Positions 40,952 to 54,100 of a stretch of 64,000 bases of DNA are shown here, piece by piece. A program made the position numbers and the translations under genes. The stretch is from the NCBI GenBank assembly GCA_018697195.1, contig CM031857.1, forward strand, positions 66,192,607-66,256,606. Reading direction: 5' to 3'. Within the stretch, counting starts at the first letter, position 1. Each line of letters opens with the position of its first letter. Under the pieces are notes generated by a model, which searched no databases, was not told the origin of the DNA, and was given only the letters and a program-made list of their open reading frames with translations. The DNA is from Certhia americana (lineage: Eukaryota > Chordata > Aves > Passeriformes > Certhiidae).

Positions 40952-42716
40952 AGGCACAAGCCTTTGTGTCGTAATTCCAGATGGGGAGGATGGGAGCATG
41001 GAGGAGATGACACCGCTTACCTCATTCACAAAATACAATGGGTTTTAGTGAAATTTGCACAGTTTAATAGGTGGGACATGCCCAGTTCAGCTACATACAT
41101 CTTTAAGCCCCAAAACAGTTCCTATTGTAATTATTTTGGAGAAGCATTCCACACATAAAACCAGAGTGAGGTCATAAGGATTTAGCCCAAAACAAATTGG
41201 AAGAAAATAAGCCATCAGCAAGCATGCCTCTGCCTATGTCTGATATGCTACATTTTCTAGTCAAAGTTAACAGATCTGCAGTTTTGCAGGGTTGAGGACA
41301 TCTCTTGGTGATTCCTGGTTTGGTTTCTGCTACAGGATGTTATGCAATACATGTAATGTGTCGTATTTATGTCAGCTGTTTTCAGTTCCCATGTAAACAT
41401 CAGAATTGTTCTGAAGCATATGGGACAATCTGACTGCACCCTCACTGACAGGACTCTAGGAGAAGAAATCATACATTGAAAACCACAAATGATGGCTAAT
41501 TAGATTTTGCATTTCTACTAAAAATAAGAAACCTCAGGCAGAACAGAATCTTTTAACAGCAAAATCTTCAGGCACTCCCAGAGGAAGAGGGGAGCTTAGC
41601 TTTCAGACATGGGGGAAAGGGAAAAATGACAATTCTTATATTTTAAGTGATATTTTTATTAGTATAATTTTTTAATGAAAAAATAGAGCACTTATCAAGC
41701 ACTTTACAACTCTGAAGTGCCTTATAAAGTTTTTGAAAATGTAATCCCTCATAAAAGTCTCTCTTCACAGTAGTACCGTGTAACAAATATCAAGGCCATT
41801 CTGCAGGTAGAAAAACCAAACCAGTGAGCATCAGCCTTCCCAAAACTGCCAAGAGTGAACAGCAAGGCTGTGAACAGCAAGACTTACACATTAGGAGCAC
41901 CTTACTTTGTGCAGTGAAAGTGCTAGATCTTAGCTTAAAACCTTTAAAACTTTGAAATATTTTCAATTATTTTGATGCAAAAATCTAATTCAATTATTTA
42001 CTTATTGCAGTTACTAATCACTCTCTTTGGTGAACACAGGCAATTTGACTTCTATGTTTCAGTATTGTCAAAATATGCATATAAAATATCTTTCTGGGAA
42101 GAGATTAGTTTCATATCAGTTAAGCAAGTCTGGCAAAACAATTTCTACAAGCAGAACAGGAACATACTGTGCTGCCTGGGACACGTCTTGAAGTTCAGGT
42201 TTTTTATTTCTTGTTCTCAGTCTGACTTAGGCAAAGCACAGGGACATGGTTTCTTCATGTGGAAACCGGGAACAAAACAATGTCTTCAGTTCAAATATAC
42301 AGTGACAACCTCCACTCTAGAAGAAGAGACAGAACTTCATTACACTTTGGCAGGCCGTGAGCTCATTATTTACAAACTCGACTTGTGGAAATTCAGGTGG
42401 GAGTCCTTTTCTCACATCAGAACACACAAACACGTTTTCATTTCACTGCACTGATGCTCTTTGGTTCTGTTTGTCATCCTGGCCCTTCTCACTCCCTCTG
42501 CAAGACCAGTACTAGTTTGGCAATCCTACTTCTTTCCTTCTACTACTGTTGCCCCACATGCCACTCTAGGTATACAGCTGCCCCAGTCTGATGCTATTTA
42601 AATACAAATCCCAGCAAAAAAGCCTTTGGGACTAAAATCACAAAATTCAACTCACTGTAACTTAAGAAGGCAAACGCATTATACCATTCTCTGGTCTATT
42701 CTGTAACTACATGCAC

Positions 42717-42720
<4 letters not shown>

Positions 42721-42772
<52 letters not shown>

Positions 42773-42781
42773 AAGAGAGAG

Positions 42782-42836
<55 letters not shown>

Positions 42837-42925
42837 AAAAACCAGAAAGACAGAAAAGAAAGAAAAAAACCCCAGAAAGACAGAAAAGAAAGAAAAACAG
42901 AAAGACAGAAAGAGAAAGAAAAGGG
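42721..42925. repeat. (GA)n-(GAAA)n microsatellite with a degenerate AGAAAGACAGAAA tail
   Basis: Perfect GA units pass into GAAA units up to 42838. Imperfect copies of AGAAAGACAGAAAAGAAAGAAAAA follow to about 42925. The whole tract is about 205 bp with strong strand asymmetry (purines on plus, C/T on the KLF12 sense strand). It lies in the KLF12 last intron and generates Arg/Glu/Lys-only and Phe/Leu/Ser-only frames that are not genes. Confidence 0.98.
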
Positions 42926-43257
42926 GAATCCAAGAAAATTCCACATTTTCTGGTTTTGGGGCTTCCACAGAGACTTTGCCCCAGCATGGGCCCTACCAAG
43001 TACTATGTTACATAGGAATGAGCAAATGCTTGGGGACAAGGATTAGTTACGTACATTGCCAAGAGCACTGCTGATGCAGTATGATAAATTTTAACTCCTG
43101 CAAAAATAGAAAAAGTAAAACATTTGAAAATGTGAAAGGGAAATGTGAAAGGCCTCTTCCTGTGCACCTGAATCCAGGAGACAGACCAAATCCAAACAGT
43201 TCATGAAAAATATAGATTTATGAACCTTCCTGAAATTTGTTTCCTGTATGACATGAT

Positions 43258-43332
43258 GTGTATATATATATGTTTTTAAGTATATATTAAGGTGCATATA
43301 CATATACACTTAGCATATGTATATATAGTATA
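43258..43332. repeat. AT-rich alternating tract
   Basis: GTGTATATATATATG, then a spacer, then CATATACATATACAC and CATATGTATATATAG. It is AT-rich and partly self-complementary. Confidence 0.8.
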
Positions 43333-43775
43333 GACATATCTGTAGTGGAAGATGAAGATATCTTCTTTACAACAGCCATATCAAATATATGGGACTACTG
43401 AATTTCCCATGGTGTAGTAAAAGACTGAAGTTTTTTTTCTTATAGCAGCCTTCACTCACCCAAGTATTTGGGAAAGGTGATGCAAAAGATCCCTACTTCC
43501 ATCAGCAGCCAAGTGTATGGAGGGTGCCAGCAGACCTACACATTTACTCTCCTTAACTGGGGCGCTGCAGATTTGGGCTTTAGTTTGGCTTTCCCCAAAT
43601 AAAACAACTTTCCTTCACAGTGGTCTACAGCTGCAAGGGAGACACCAAACAAGTCACACTTCCTTACCCATCAGCCTTCAATGCTGTCACTCCTGCTGGC
43701 ATTGCTCCATCGTGTTCATCAAAAGAAATACTCATGTTTCTCTGTATGAAACTTAGGCCTTCCTTTTGTGTTTTG

Positions 43776-43856
43776 AAAACAAAAACCCAAACCAACAACA
43801 AAAACCTGCCAAAGAAATAATAAAAAACAACAAACAAACAAACAAAGAAACAACTA
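43776..43856. repeat. A/C-rich (CAAA)n tract
   Basis: AACAAAAACCCAAACC units followed by four CAAA repeats in the KLF12 last intron. Confidence 0.9.
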
Positions 43857-46800
43857 AAAGGCTCCAAGGGATGAGCTTTGTCTCACACAGTTTTGCACAA
43901 ACAATTATTTGGTGTTTGCACTGTGCTGGAAGTCAGGCTTAAGCAGAGGATGGGCGCTGGTATGATGAGCTGTGCATAGAAACAGAGCATTAAAAAACCC
44001 ACCTCCCATTTAAGTGAGTTGGAAGTGGAATTAAACTTTACAAAAGAAGATATACCAATTTTTTTCACAATAAAAATCAGATAATAATACTAAAGAAAAA
44101 TACTAACTGACAAAAATATGCATGACAAGGGACAAGCTCATTAATGTGACCAAAATACTACTATTCCATATCCTACATGGAGAAAACACTGAAGTGAAGA
44201 AAATAACTCCTCATACTACACAGGTTTCATGAGATCTCTTAACCTGCCCATGAAACAAGAAGTTTTTGTAGAATTTACACATTTTTCTAACCGCTTATTT
44301 GGAAAAAAAAGTGAAGAGTGAAAACACTAGTTTTCAAGAACTACCTCTTGTTTGCTTTTATGCATGAAAGAAAGAAAGCAGGAAAGAAGAAAACCTGGAT
44401 AAAATATTTTCTAAAAGGCTTTTATAGCCTTTACTTGCAGTTTTGGGCACGCTGCACTCTCAAAAACTGTTTCCAGTTGAAGGTTGCCCTGATAAGGACA
44501 GGATGGGCACAAGCAACTTCAGACACACTTCCCAAAAGACATGGGGTATCACCAGCAACAAATTGTTGTTCCCTCTGCTGGGGACCAAGTGGGCTGCAAG
44601 AGCTGGAAACCCTGTACTGTGTATTTATTCCTCCAGGTCTGGGTGCAACATCTGGGGAAGTGTTTTGGAAGTGGTAGGAGTAAAGACATCTTTCTCGCCT
44701 TCATGGCACTTCAGGGCTACACATGGTAGACCACAAGCATGCCAGAGACCTTAGATGAACTGCAGTTCTTTGGAGGTAGAGCATTAAGTACTAAATGGTT
44801 GGCTTAGAGAAAATCTTATTCTGCATAATGAAATTATCATTATTCCCTCGTGCCACACACAGACAAAACACATATGCACCCCATATTTACAAAGTCAAGG
44901 GGCACTGTTGAAAATATTTTTCATAACCTTGAGACTGAAAGTAATCAGAGACACAATTAGACTTGCTTTCCCATCAAAGTGCGTTGGAATAACCACACGG
45001 GCACTCGTCCATATCGGCACAGCATCAGACCTACAATGCAGAGGAATGACTCCCTGTGTGTAAGGTGAATTCAGAGCTTGCAAAATGTGCCAGAAATGAA
45101 ATCATTTAACTTTCCACAGAGTAGCTATTGGAAGAGAACTGGACGTACAAGCTCCTTTTGGTATGGACACCTGCCTGTAACTAGCTGGACTCAGACAACT
45201 ATGTCACTATAACCAGAAGTTCCCACTTCATCACCTTTCTAGGCTGTGGTGGCTTTGGTGAGCTTGCCCTTACACCCCTAGGTACATACCCAACCCCCAA
45301 CAATACTGCACCAGCAGACATCTGCTCTTAAATATATTTCTGTTCCGAAATGTTAAGCCCACCACATCAATGGGAGTAGGCTGAGGTTTCATTTATTAAA
45401 TAATCTGTTATCTTCTAAAGAGAAACTGCGTGAAGAAAGAGCAGGATGCTTAGAAACTGCTGTGAAATATACTCATTTTCACATTGGAAAGCTCTACTGT
45501 TTATTGAAACTGGCAGTAAATTTTAAACACTAAAAGAAAGTATTTCTTAAAAAATAAAAGCATCACCCAAAACAAATAGAACCTCTTATTTTACTTAAAG
45601 CAAATTAATTTTTAAATTGGCTTTGTTTATTTAAATTCCCAATTTCTGAAACAGTGTATGAACCTGCTGTTGGATGTTTGTTCACCTGACAGATCTTCAC
45701 AGTAGAGGAAGAGCTCAGGAACAAGGAGAACATAGGACATAAGAAAGAAAAGCTGGGGTTTTGAAGAGTGAGTCTGCTGGATTGGCAACAAAGAGGTGTT
45801 AGAAACCAAAAATCTACACAGTTCAAGTAAAATCCAGACAGATCATTTAAAAAATGTTGCTTCTTCCCAATGTTTGTCTAAAGAAGGGATTACAAATCTG
45901 TAAATATCTCTCTGGAACTTATAGTTAGCAAAAGGCATGAAACAGACATTAGGAAAACAACAGGTAATGAATGGAGTTTTAAAACCTACAGAACAAAAAT
46001 AGCTTTTTTGGTGCCTCTGACTTTTTAAGTCCACTCTGAAACTGCTTAAAGGAAAATGTGAACAAAGACTAGTGACAGGGGCCCTTTCATATTAAAATAA
46101 TATATGGAGCAACAGTGAGTGAGAGGAATGCAATGTTTGAAAAAGCACAGACTAAATAAAACACCCATGTACTCACTAGTCCTCTCTCTTCTAGGGTGGT
46201 GTCTCAACCCAGCTACAAAGGAACATCTTGGGGAGGGAACACTGTCATTTTCTCAGGTACAGATCTGTACTTCTGAGATGTTTACTGTCTCCATGTAAAA
46301 CTGCTGAAGACCCCTTGACACTGACAAATAGGCTTCATTACGTCTATGGCAAAGGTATTTGCTCTCATCTCTCAGGAATGATATAGGCGTTGATCAAGGA
46401 CAAAGCACCAAACACTAAAAAAATTCACTTGGCCTGAGGGCTATATTCAGCCTGGCTCTGTTAAGAGTCTGACAGAGCAGCCCCTCTACTGCAGCAGCAG
46501 CACTGAGAAAGGTCATTCAGACCCAGTGTTGACTGGGGCTCACAGACGAAGAGCAGTAGTTGCAGCCCAGTATCTGAGTCCTACAAAAGTGCTCTGGTTA
46601 CAGACCCTGGCCTCCTGCACTCCTCAGAGGCAGGAGCAAAGCCATGCCTGTGGATATATGGTGCCTACACCCATGGATTAAATCCATTCCCACTTCATGT
46701 CACCTGGTAAATCCCAGGCTTTTGCAACTGTTGACCACAGAAAGCTTCATTGTCACATTCTTCCAGAAATTTTTAACTAACAACAGAAATAAGGTTGCAC

Positions 46801-48000
46801 AGAAATAGACAATACTGATTACTACAACAGCAAATGAAAATCTTGTGGAGGTGGGAGACAGGGAACAAATCTCTTGTGTTTCAGACACTAAAATTATGTC
46901 CCGCATAACCTCAAAGCAGGCCTACTTTTTCTTTGTTGACTTCCTCAGGATGATTCCCACAATGTTTTAAACTCCTTAGGCTTCTCCATGTGGTAAGGGG
47001 GGAACCATGATGAACTAGAACTGGATTTAACCACGAGCAACTTCAGATGTTTAGATGTTCAAACAGTGGAATGAACCAGTACTACCCAGTCTGTAGGACT
47101 CAGCTGTCCTATTGGAAGTGTCAATGGCAACTTTAGTACTGCCTAAAAGGACTGAAATAGCCACTACAGATCATAAAATAGCATTCTGACTTGCTTCCCT
47201 CTCCATCTTCAAAGTAAAAGCAGCAAAGTGAATGCGGTGAGTCCTACCAGGGCTACACAGGTGCAGCCCCCTTGAAAACAGCAGCTATACTCTCCCCATT
47301 CCTGGGGCCAACACATCAGTTGTGCCAAGTGCAACACAAACACAAACCGGGAATGCAACCCATGGCTGCTGGTTCTCCCATTTTTAAAGATAATTCCTTT
47401 GTGAAGTCACACATTAATAATTTTCTTTAAGTTCACTGAAGCAGAAACTAACTCAATGCAAGGCCAGTGAGCCAATTTCTCACAGTTTCTCCTTGCAGAA
47501 AGAGTTGATAAACCTGAGCTGCGAGATTGCCTGTGAGCCCTGAAGGCTCTCCATCACACCTGATACCTCCAGATAGCTTTATTTGATGATCTGGCAAAAC
47601 AAGAAGAAGCAGCAGATACTAGAAAGAGAAATTTAATACCAGTGCTTGTGATTTATGCAATACTCTATCTATCAGAGGTTTCACATGAAGTTTTCCCAGT
47701 CAGAGACAATACGTAATTCAAGTCCGCCCCCCAGTGGACTCCATGCCCACACCAGCATACTAACTTTTGAGGACACTGGCGGCAAGTATTGAGGAGCTAG
47801 ATGACAGCATTTAGACTTAAAAAACCTAGGAGTTCCTCCAAGAGAATTAAATTCAGCTGTTACCATCTATAATATTCTGTTTCCATCCTTCTTTAGGAGC
47901 AAAAGTATACCTTCCAACCAACAAATCTCTTCATCCTGTTGTCATAATACCACATTGTTTTTCCTCCTGTATCTGAATGAGTGAGAATGTTTAAGTGGCT

Positions 48001-48052
48001 ATGCATAGAAAATCACGTAGGTTGGAAAAGATCTTTAAGAACATTGAGCAAA
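48001..48052 (-). mobile_element. Very short CR1 3' stub
   Basis: The plus strand reads ATGCATAGAAAATCACGTAGGTTGGAAAAGATCTTTAAGAACATTGAG, the reverse of a CR1 3' end (ATCATTTAGGTTGGAAAAGACC type). Only about 50 bp is recognisable. Confidence 0.75.
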
Positions 48053-49413
48053 TGAAAACAAAAAAAAAAGTTCTCAAACCCATACTGCTTACGTAAACAA
48101 TTGTCAGCAAGATCAGCCTGCCTAAAAAAAAAATAAGGTACAGATTATGCAATGCTGAGTTTCTGTGATCTTTTCTCAGAAAGTTTCCTACTGAAACTTG
48201 CTCACTCTTGCGTGCATAGCTGTCATACTTCATTTATACTTATCCAAAACTGCACTAATTACTGTGGGTCATACGTGAATAATTAACTTCTTTTGCCTGA
48301 AGCAAAAATAAAGGCCAAGATAAAAAATGCAAGATGAGATTAGTACATGGAGTATGCTCATGGCCAATGCTACATGTAAGTCTGAATATACCAATTTCTT
48401 CTCAAGACCTCTGAAGCGTCCTGTAAAACACAGTTAATTTTAACAGCATGACACAGGTTTTCTCACTGGATCCACTGGCTAAATTCAGCACCAACCATTT
48501 TTCTAGACTATACTTTTTTCATCATGCCTGCTGCAATGTCAATATAAAGCAGTTATCAGCTGACTATTTAATGAAGGTTTTTGATTCAATGTTATTTTTT
48601 TTCTTCCCTGAAGTAATAAACCAGCTTCCAGCATGACTACAAAACAGTTCAGGCAATTGTATTTTGGTGTAGGAATTCATTTCAGCCAACTCACAGCCTG
48701 GCAGGTATCTGGGCTTCCTCTGTACTCAGCAGTGAAAGAGAAGCACCTTTGCAAGCCAATCTCTGGGTATACCTTAAGAGGGAATAACATGCCCCAGAGG
48801 TGCCAATCCCTCTTCTCTGACTACACAGAGATTCCAGACAGATAGCATTGCCTTGACACCCAGCTGCCAGGGAACCACAGCTGGGGATATGGGTCCTATG
48901 ACTACAGCAGGTAGACAAACTCCTTTTGTGCTGGTGGAGAGCTACATATGCTTAAACTGGGATTTACCTACATTCTCTCAAGCCTTCAGTGCCTACTTCT
49001 GAGTACTCTAAGTGTGCAGCCTGAGATTCAGCGGTGTTGACTATCTAACATTGATTTGGGTGCATAACCAGCAAGCACTGGTCTGCCCCATGAGATCACT
49101 GAAGAATTACAGACGTCTGACAAATGTAATTCTCAGTGTTTTAAAATGTCACGGCAGAAAAGAGCCTCTTCTGTTTCTGGGCTGACTTGGGTGTGACATT
49201 TCTGAAGTTGTCCACATGTAGTCTGGTAACTTACACGATGATTGCTTATACCCCTGGGCTGATCGCCAGTCTGGCAGGACAGAGAAGAGTGACTGTGGTG
49301 TAAGCAGATAAATGGTGCTTTTGCTTCAAACCAAACACTCTATGGCTCTTCTCTGCTGGCTCTCTGAATCTGTTACAGCCATGTAACACTCAAAGGGTGA
49401 TACACTCAAGAAA

Positions 49414-49690
49414 AGAAACAAAACTGAAATCCAAGCAGGGAGAAGGAAAGGGACAGAGTAGGGTTAGACTGGGATAAAAGGTAAAACAAGAATAACAGAA
49501 AAAGATGACAGGGTAAGGGCATATTAACAGAAGAGTAGGGATGAAAGATCACATTTAGGATGAGAAAGAAGAGGGAAGAAGGAAAAAAGAATTAAGACAA
49601 GACATGACAAATAATGAGGGAGCAGAAGGCTTGTCTTAATGGGAAGATGTGAAGAAACCAGGAAGTTGGTCTGGAAGGAAATGCAATGAA
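49414..49690. repeat. Purine-rich tract
   Basis: About 280 bp heavily biased to A and G on the plus strand (AGAAAGAAGAGGGAAGAAGGAA type), so the KLF12 sense strand is pyrimidine-rich. It is not a simple tandem repeat. It lies about 1.3 kb downstream, in KLF12 sense, of the finger-1 exon. Confidence 0.7.
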
Positions 49691-50944
49691 ATTTCCAGAT
49701 CACCAGAAAATTTCTGTTGTTTATGGAAGGGACTCAAACCTTACAGAAACTGTTTTAGTAGGGGATATTAGGATGGAACCTTGTTCAGAACTCTCAACAA
49801 AAGTCCTACCAGCCAAAGGACATATTGGAAAGAATGATGGAGATGTGGCCTTAATTGAAATGGAGGAGCCTTCATTTAATTTTCTAAAATAATATCTCAC
49901 ACTCTTTAGAGTACATTAGATCACAGAAAGTACCAGCAGATTCTCAGCAAAGAACAACATTGTCCTACATGCTGAATAAACACCATATTTCCTCCAAGGA
50001 GTTACAGGAATGCTGAAATCCATTAAGAGCAGAGAGATCAATAAATTTAATTTAAGCAAATCAGTATCAGAGTAAGGAATAGCACTGAGGCTCAGAATGT
50101 TCTGTCCACTGCCTTTCTAACCATCCAATCAATCCCCTTTTAGACTTCTCTTGATAACTTCAAATTGCTGTTCCTAACTCTATCCACAATAAAACTACAA
50201 CTATTATACATCACTGCTTCAGCTACCCTTACATGCCTGTCGTACAGACTAGTAACAGCCCATGAAGTTAATAAGGACACCAGGTATTGATTGAGTGTTA
50301 AGAACGGTCACCCCTGAAAGGGACTCAGCTCCTCTAGGCACCCCTCTTGCATCTCTGCTGTAGGGATCTAGTACGACTGATTCTCATACAGTGATGACTT
50401 CCCTCTCCAGTATGGGGTAGGTGCCTCTGAAAGCCTCCAGAAAGACATACTGAGGGCTTGAGTTTACCCTTGAATTGAACTGAAGGATTTCAGGAACTCC
50501 TGGCATCCAAAGGCTACATCCGTAAAAGCAAGTAGTTTCAAAAGGAACACAGGTCTGTAGAGTGAAAAAAATTCTGCTGAAGATTCATGACCACACTTTA
50601 TGCTCTTGAGGGTTTTCTCTGGAGTGGCTCTGGTTGGTCCCAAGCAATGACCACCCTTTGTTTGTTGATGTACAGCAAGTATGTAGGGGCCACTTTTCTG
50701 CTGAGTTTCATCTGAGAAGAGTCTGGTTGGTGCTGACACCACCCTTGTGCTACCAAGAGGGGATGACAGGAAAGTTCCACTCAAAAGCACACTCCTGATC
50801 TGCACCAGAATGCCAGCGTCATCTCTGTTATTCAGGTACAGGCTTTTGGATCTTAGTGTATGATGACAAGCTCATTATGCCCTAAACTGGACAGAAAGGC
50901 ACCTGCTTGTCTTAACCATAGTGCACAGTGCCAGCAAATCTTAC

Positions 50945-51102
50945 CTGTGTGCGTTCTCCGGTGAGCCTTCAGGTGGGAGCTTTTTGTGTATACTTTATTG
51001 CATCCCTCAAAGTCACACCGATGGATGCGCCGCTTCCTGGAGTCTGGAGACTCAGACCTCCTCTGACGCCTTGTGCTCTCAATACTGAATGGTGAAATTG
51101 AA
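50945..51102 (-). CDS. KLF12: KLF12 penultimate coding exon (basic linker and zinc finger 1)
   Basis: Encodes 52 complete codons plus a partial codon at each end. From the N-terminal side it reads [15 protein letters not shown], then [10 protein letters not shown], a basic Ser/Arg stretch that could serve nuclear import. Zinc finger 1 follows (C-x4-C-x12-H-x3-H, helix TKSSHLKAH), then THTG. Splice signals are clear on the minus strand: acceptor ctgtttttcag at 51103-51104 and donor ACACAG|gtaaga with GT at 50944-50943. The donor is phase 1 and joins in frame to the exon at 35168, rebuilding the TGEKP linker. KLF12 (AP-2rep) is known as a repressor that binds CACCC-like sites, including the TFAP2A promoter, and recruits CtBP through an N-terminal PVDLS motif. 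That part is not encoded here. The two exons give 112 complete residues, the C-terminal quarter or so of a roughly 400-residue protein. Confidence 0.95.
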
Positions 51103-54100
51103 CTGAAAAACAGAACAGAAGCAAAATAATGAAGCAAGAGAATGGTGTATATCTCAGGCCCCCAAAAAATCAGCTGTAACAGAGGTGACTGTGCTAGAAG
51201 TGACATAAACAATGAATTAACTATATCCCTTTCTATATTTTGACACAATTAGTGCTTGAACTAGAGCATATTTTGCAATATGAAATAAGTGAAGTCTTGA
51301 TTTAGAAGTGCTTGCTGCCCAAAAAACCCACCATGATCCTTGAAATACTGCTCCAATAATGAAGCAGCCTGTCCTTATCTGAGCTCTATTTCTATTTGAC
51401 GCGTGTCCAGGTACAAGCTCACTGAACTGCTTTCTAAACAAGTTTATATATAGCCTCCATAACTTTTCTTTGACAAGTTTAAATAGATAAAAAACCTCAA
51501 ACCTTTTTTGAAAAAGTGTTTCCAGTACCCAGATCTGAACTATGGATCCTCACATTAGGCCAAACACCTGTTGTTTGCTTGAATACAGACTGCTAACAGA
51601 TCCAGATCACCCCTGTAGCAGCGATTTTTCCATTTTCTCATTTAACAATTCTCAATCTATCAAGTGCAAGCCAATGAAATTTATTTTCTTTCAGACCACT
51701 GATAAATGAAGCTTATTAGAACAGGGCCAGAGAACAATCCCCACAGAAACACATAAATGCATATCAAAGATACTCCGTTTACAGCAATGTCCTACAGCCT
51801 ATCAGTTACCCTGATTTTAAGCAATTAAAAATACAGCATTGAAGTCATGTTGCTTGAGTTTTTAACTACAGTGTGTGCTGGACCTAATACTTAAAGAAAG
51901 CCTTGCTACAGCAAAGCATTTGGCTTGGTTAGATAAATTATTATTAAGTTGGAAGACCAAGATTCAAACCCTCACTGACTGCCAGTAATTATACTACCCA
52001 GTCATAAATCATTATTAACTGATCATCCTATCAACCTCACTACGATTATACTGCACAGCAATCATGGTCACCCACAGCTACACCAGCTTGTTTAGTTAAG
52101 CACTGCAACAACTCTGCCCTTCATCAGGTTTCTGGGGCTTCCCAGGTTTATTGACATTCAACATAAGCTACAGATTCATTAGCCTGCTCTTTTAGACTCT
52201 TAAGATCAATCTGAACGAAAAGCATGAACCTTTGGGGAAGCTACAGTACTAAGGCAGGCATTTGAAAGGAGCACTGATGATGTATCTGCTGGGAAGCACC
52301 TCTGTTGCTATTCGACAAGAAATGAACCACACGCGCAGGACAGCTCTTCACAAAGATGGAAGGAAAAAGAGAAAGTTTATTATGAGACTTTGACTTATGT
52401 ATCATTGCAAAAGTGTCCAGCGATTGGAAGGAGAGGTTGCTACCTCTCTGACCACACTGGTTAATCCAAAAGTCCATCACTTCTCCCTTCCTCCAGAGAG
52501 GAATGCAAAAAACAATTGCTGTTTACAGAAACATGTGGGAACTGACTCCAGGAATTCAGAAACATCAGAAGGCTGAAAAGAAAACACGCAGGAAGCAGGG
52601 CGACACACCTTTGTTAACACCGACCAGCAAGCTCGTTCGAGGAGCTCCTGTATAGCCATAGCTGTTGCAGCACGTGCTGAACTCCTAGAACTTTCCGGAA
52701 CCTGCTGAGGACTATTTACACAGGGTTAAAAGTTTGCATAAAGCATCTCACACAATTAGCATGTGATTTCACTGATGTTCTAATTCTCTGCATACCAATC
52801 TCCAAGCCTTGAATTAGTGGCAGTCCAAATTACTCATTTTTATTTTTGTTTCAATGTTTTCACAATACAATCCTAATTTGAAGCACTAATGGGAAAAAGA
52901 AAAATATTTTCTTTCTGAACAGTACTCTTTTAACACATATTCATATTTCACCTGAAGGCAAGAGATTCTCAAGATCAATTATTTTTGCCTATAATATGAC
53001 GCATGTAAACAGATGTGCAGAGCATTCCTGAAGTGGAGAAAGAAGTGGACAGAGAGCTGTAGTAACAACATCAGCTGGCAAAAAGTTGTCCCCAAGAGAG
53101 GAAGAAACATTAGCACTTTAACTATATGACTGGAATAGATATGTCTACCTCTCACAGAAATGGCTTAGAAATTGCATTTAAGCATCTGAATCTCAGAATA
53201 AATAAAAGTCTTGGGTTAGATGATTCACTGAGAGTGGTTTTACTACTCCAGTTGGGTTACTTTTTTAACATTCTACCAGCTGAAATGAAAGCAAACGTGT
53301 AAATTAAATGCTAAACGCTCGATACCGAACATACAAAATCAGTGCTCAAAACCAGGAAATCCTAATCCTTAAAAATAAATATTTGTGCATCCTTTTTGCT
53401 GCAAGTAATGTATAAGCTGTCTTAAAACCTTATTTTGTAACAGAGCATTCAGATCTCTTCAGATAGTACAGTTCATTTAAATAGGAAGATCAAGCTTAAA
53501 ATGCTGCTGTAATTTCCAGCCCTGAGACAAAATGAACCTCGAGAAGAGTCAGCACCTCATAAAAAGCTATTTGTCACATACAAGAAAGTGATTTCACTGC
53601 TGGGAACTGCTCTGTGCTTCCTGGATATTTATACAGAAGAGGATGGCACAGAGCAGTGCCATGAAGGCGGCACACGATCAATGCTGCTGCTTTTTAACTG
53701 GATTACTCTCTCTTTCTAAAACATGTAGGACCCTACTTATCCCACAGGAGGGAAAATAACTGGATAAGCCACAGAAGGTGACGAATATTGTCACCATCCC
53801 CTGAGAGCTTCACAGTCATCACTTGCTCAGCGCAGCACGGAGAAAAGCTACTGTCAGCTAGAACCAGCAAATGTCACCTCATGCCTTCCCTTCGCAGCCG
53901 TGCAGAATAAATGACAAACTAACCAGCAGAGGAGACCCACATGGCAAGTGAGACCGTATGTCCAAGGTGGTTTTCCTCTGCCACTTCAACCCCTGTGGCA
54001 TAGGGGGACTCCCAGTGCAGATATGTTCAGTGGTGGAAAAGGAGCCAGAATCTACCTGACACCACCAGTTTTATTTTAGCTTGGCAAAAGTTGTGTGACT

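Noticed and set aside
42679..43046. Arg/Glu/Lys-only and Phe/Leu/Ser-only frames of about 90-110 codons
   Set aside because: Pure products of the GA/GAAA repeat on the two strands.
51955..51985. Possible tRNA-like B box (GATTCAAACC)
   Set aside because: No matching A box or cloverleaf; a single short word in intron sequence.
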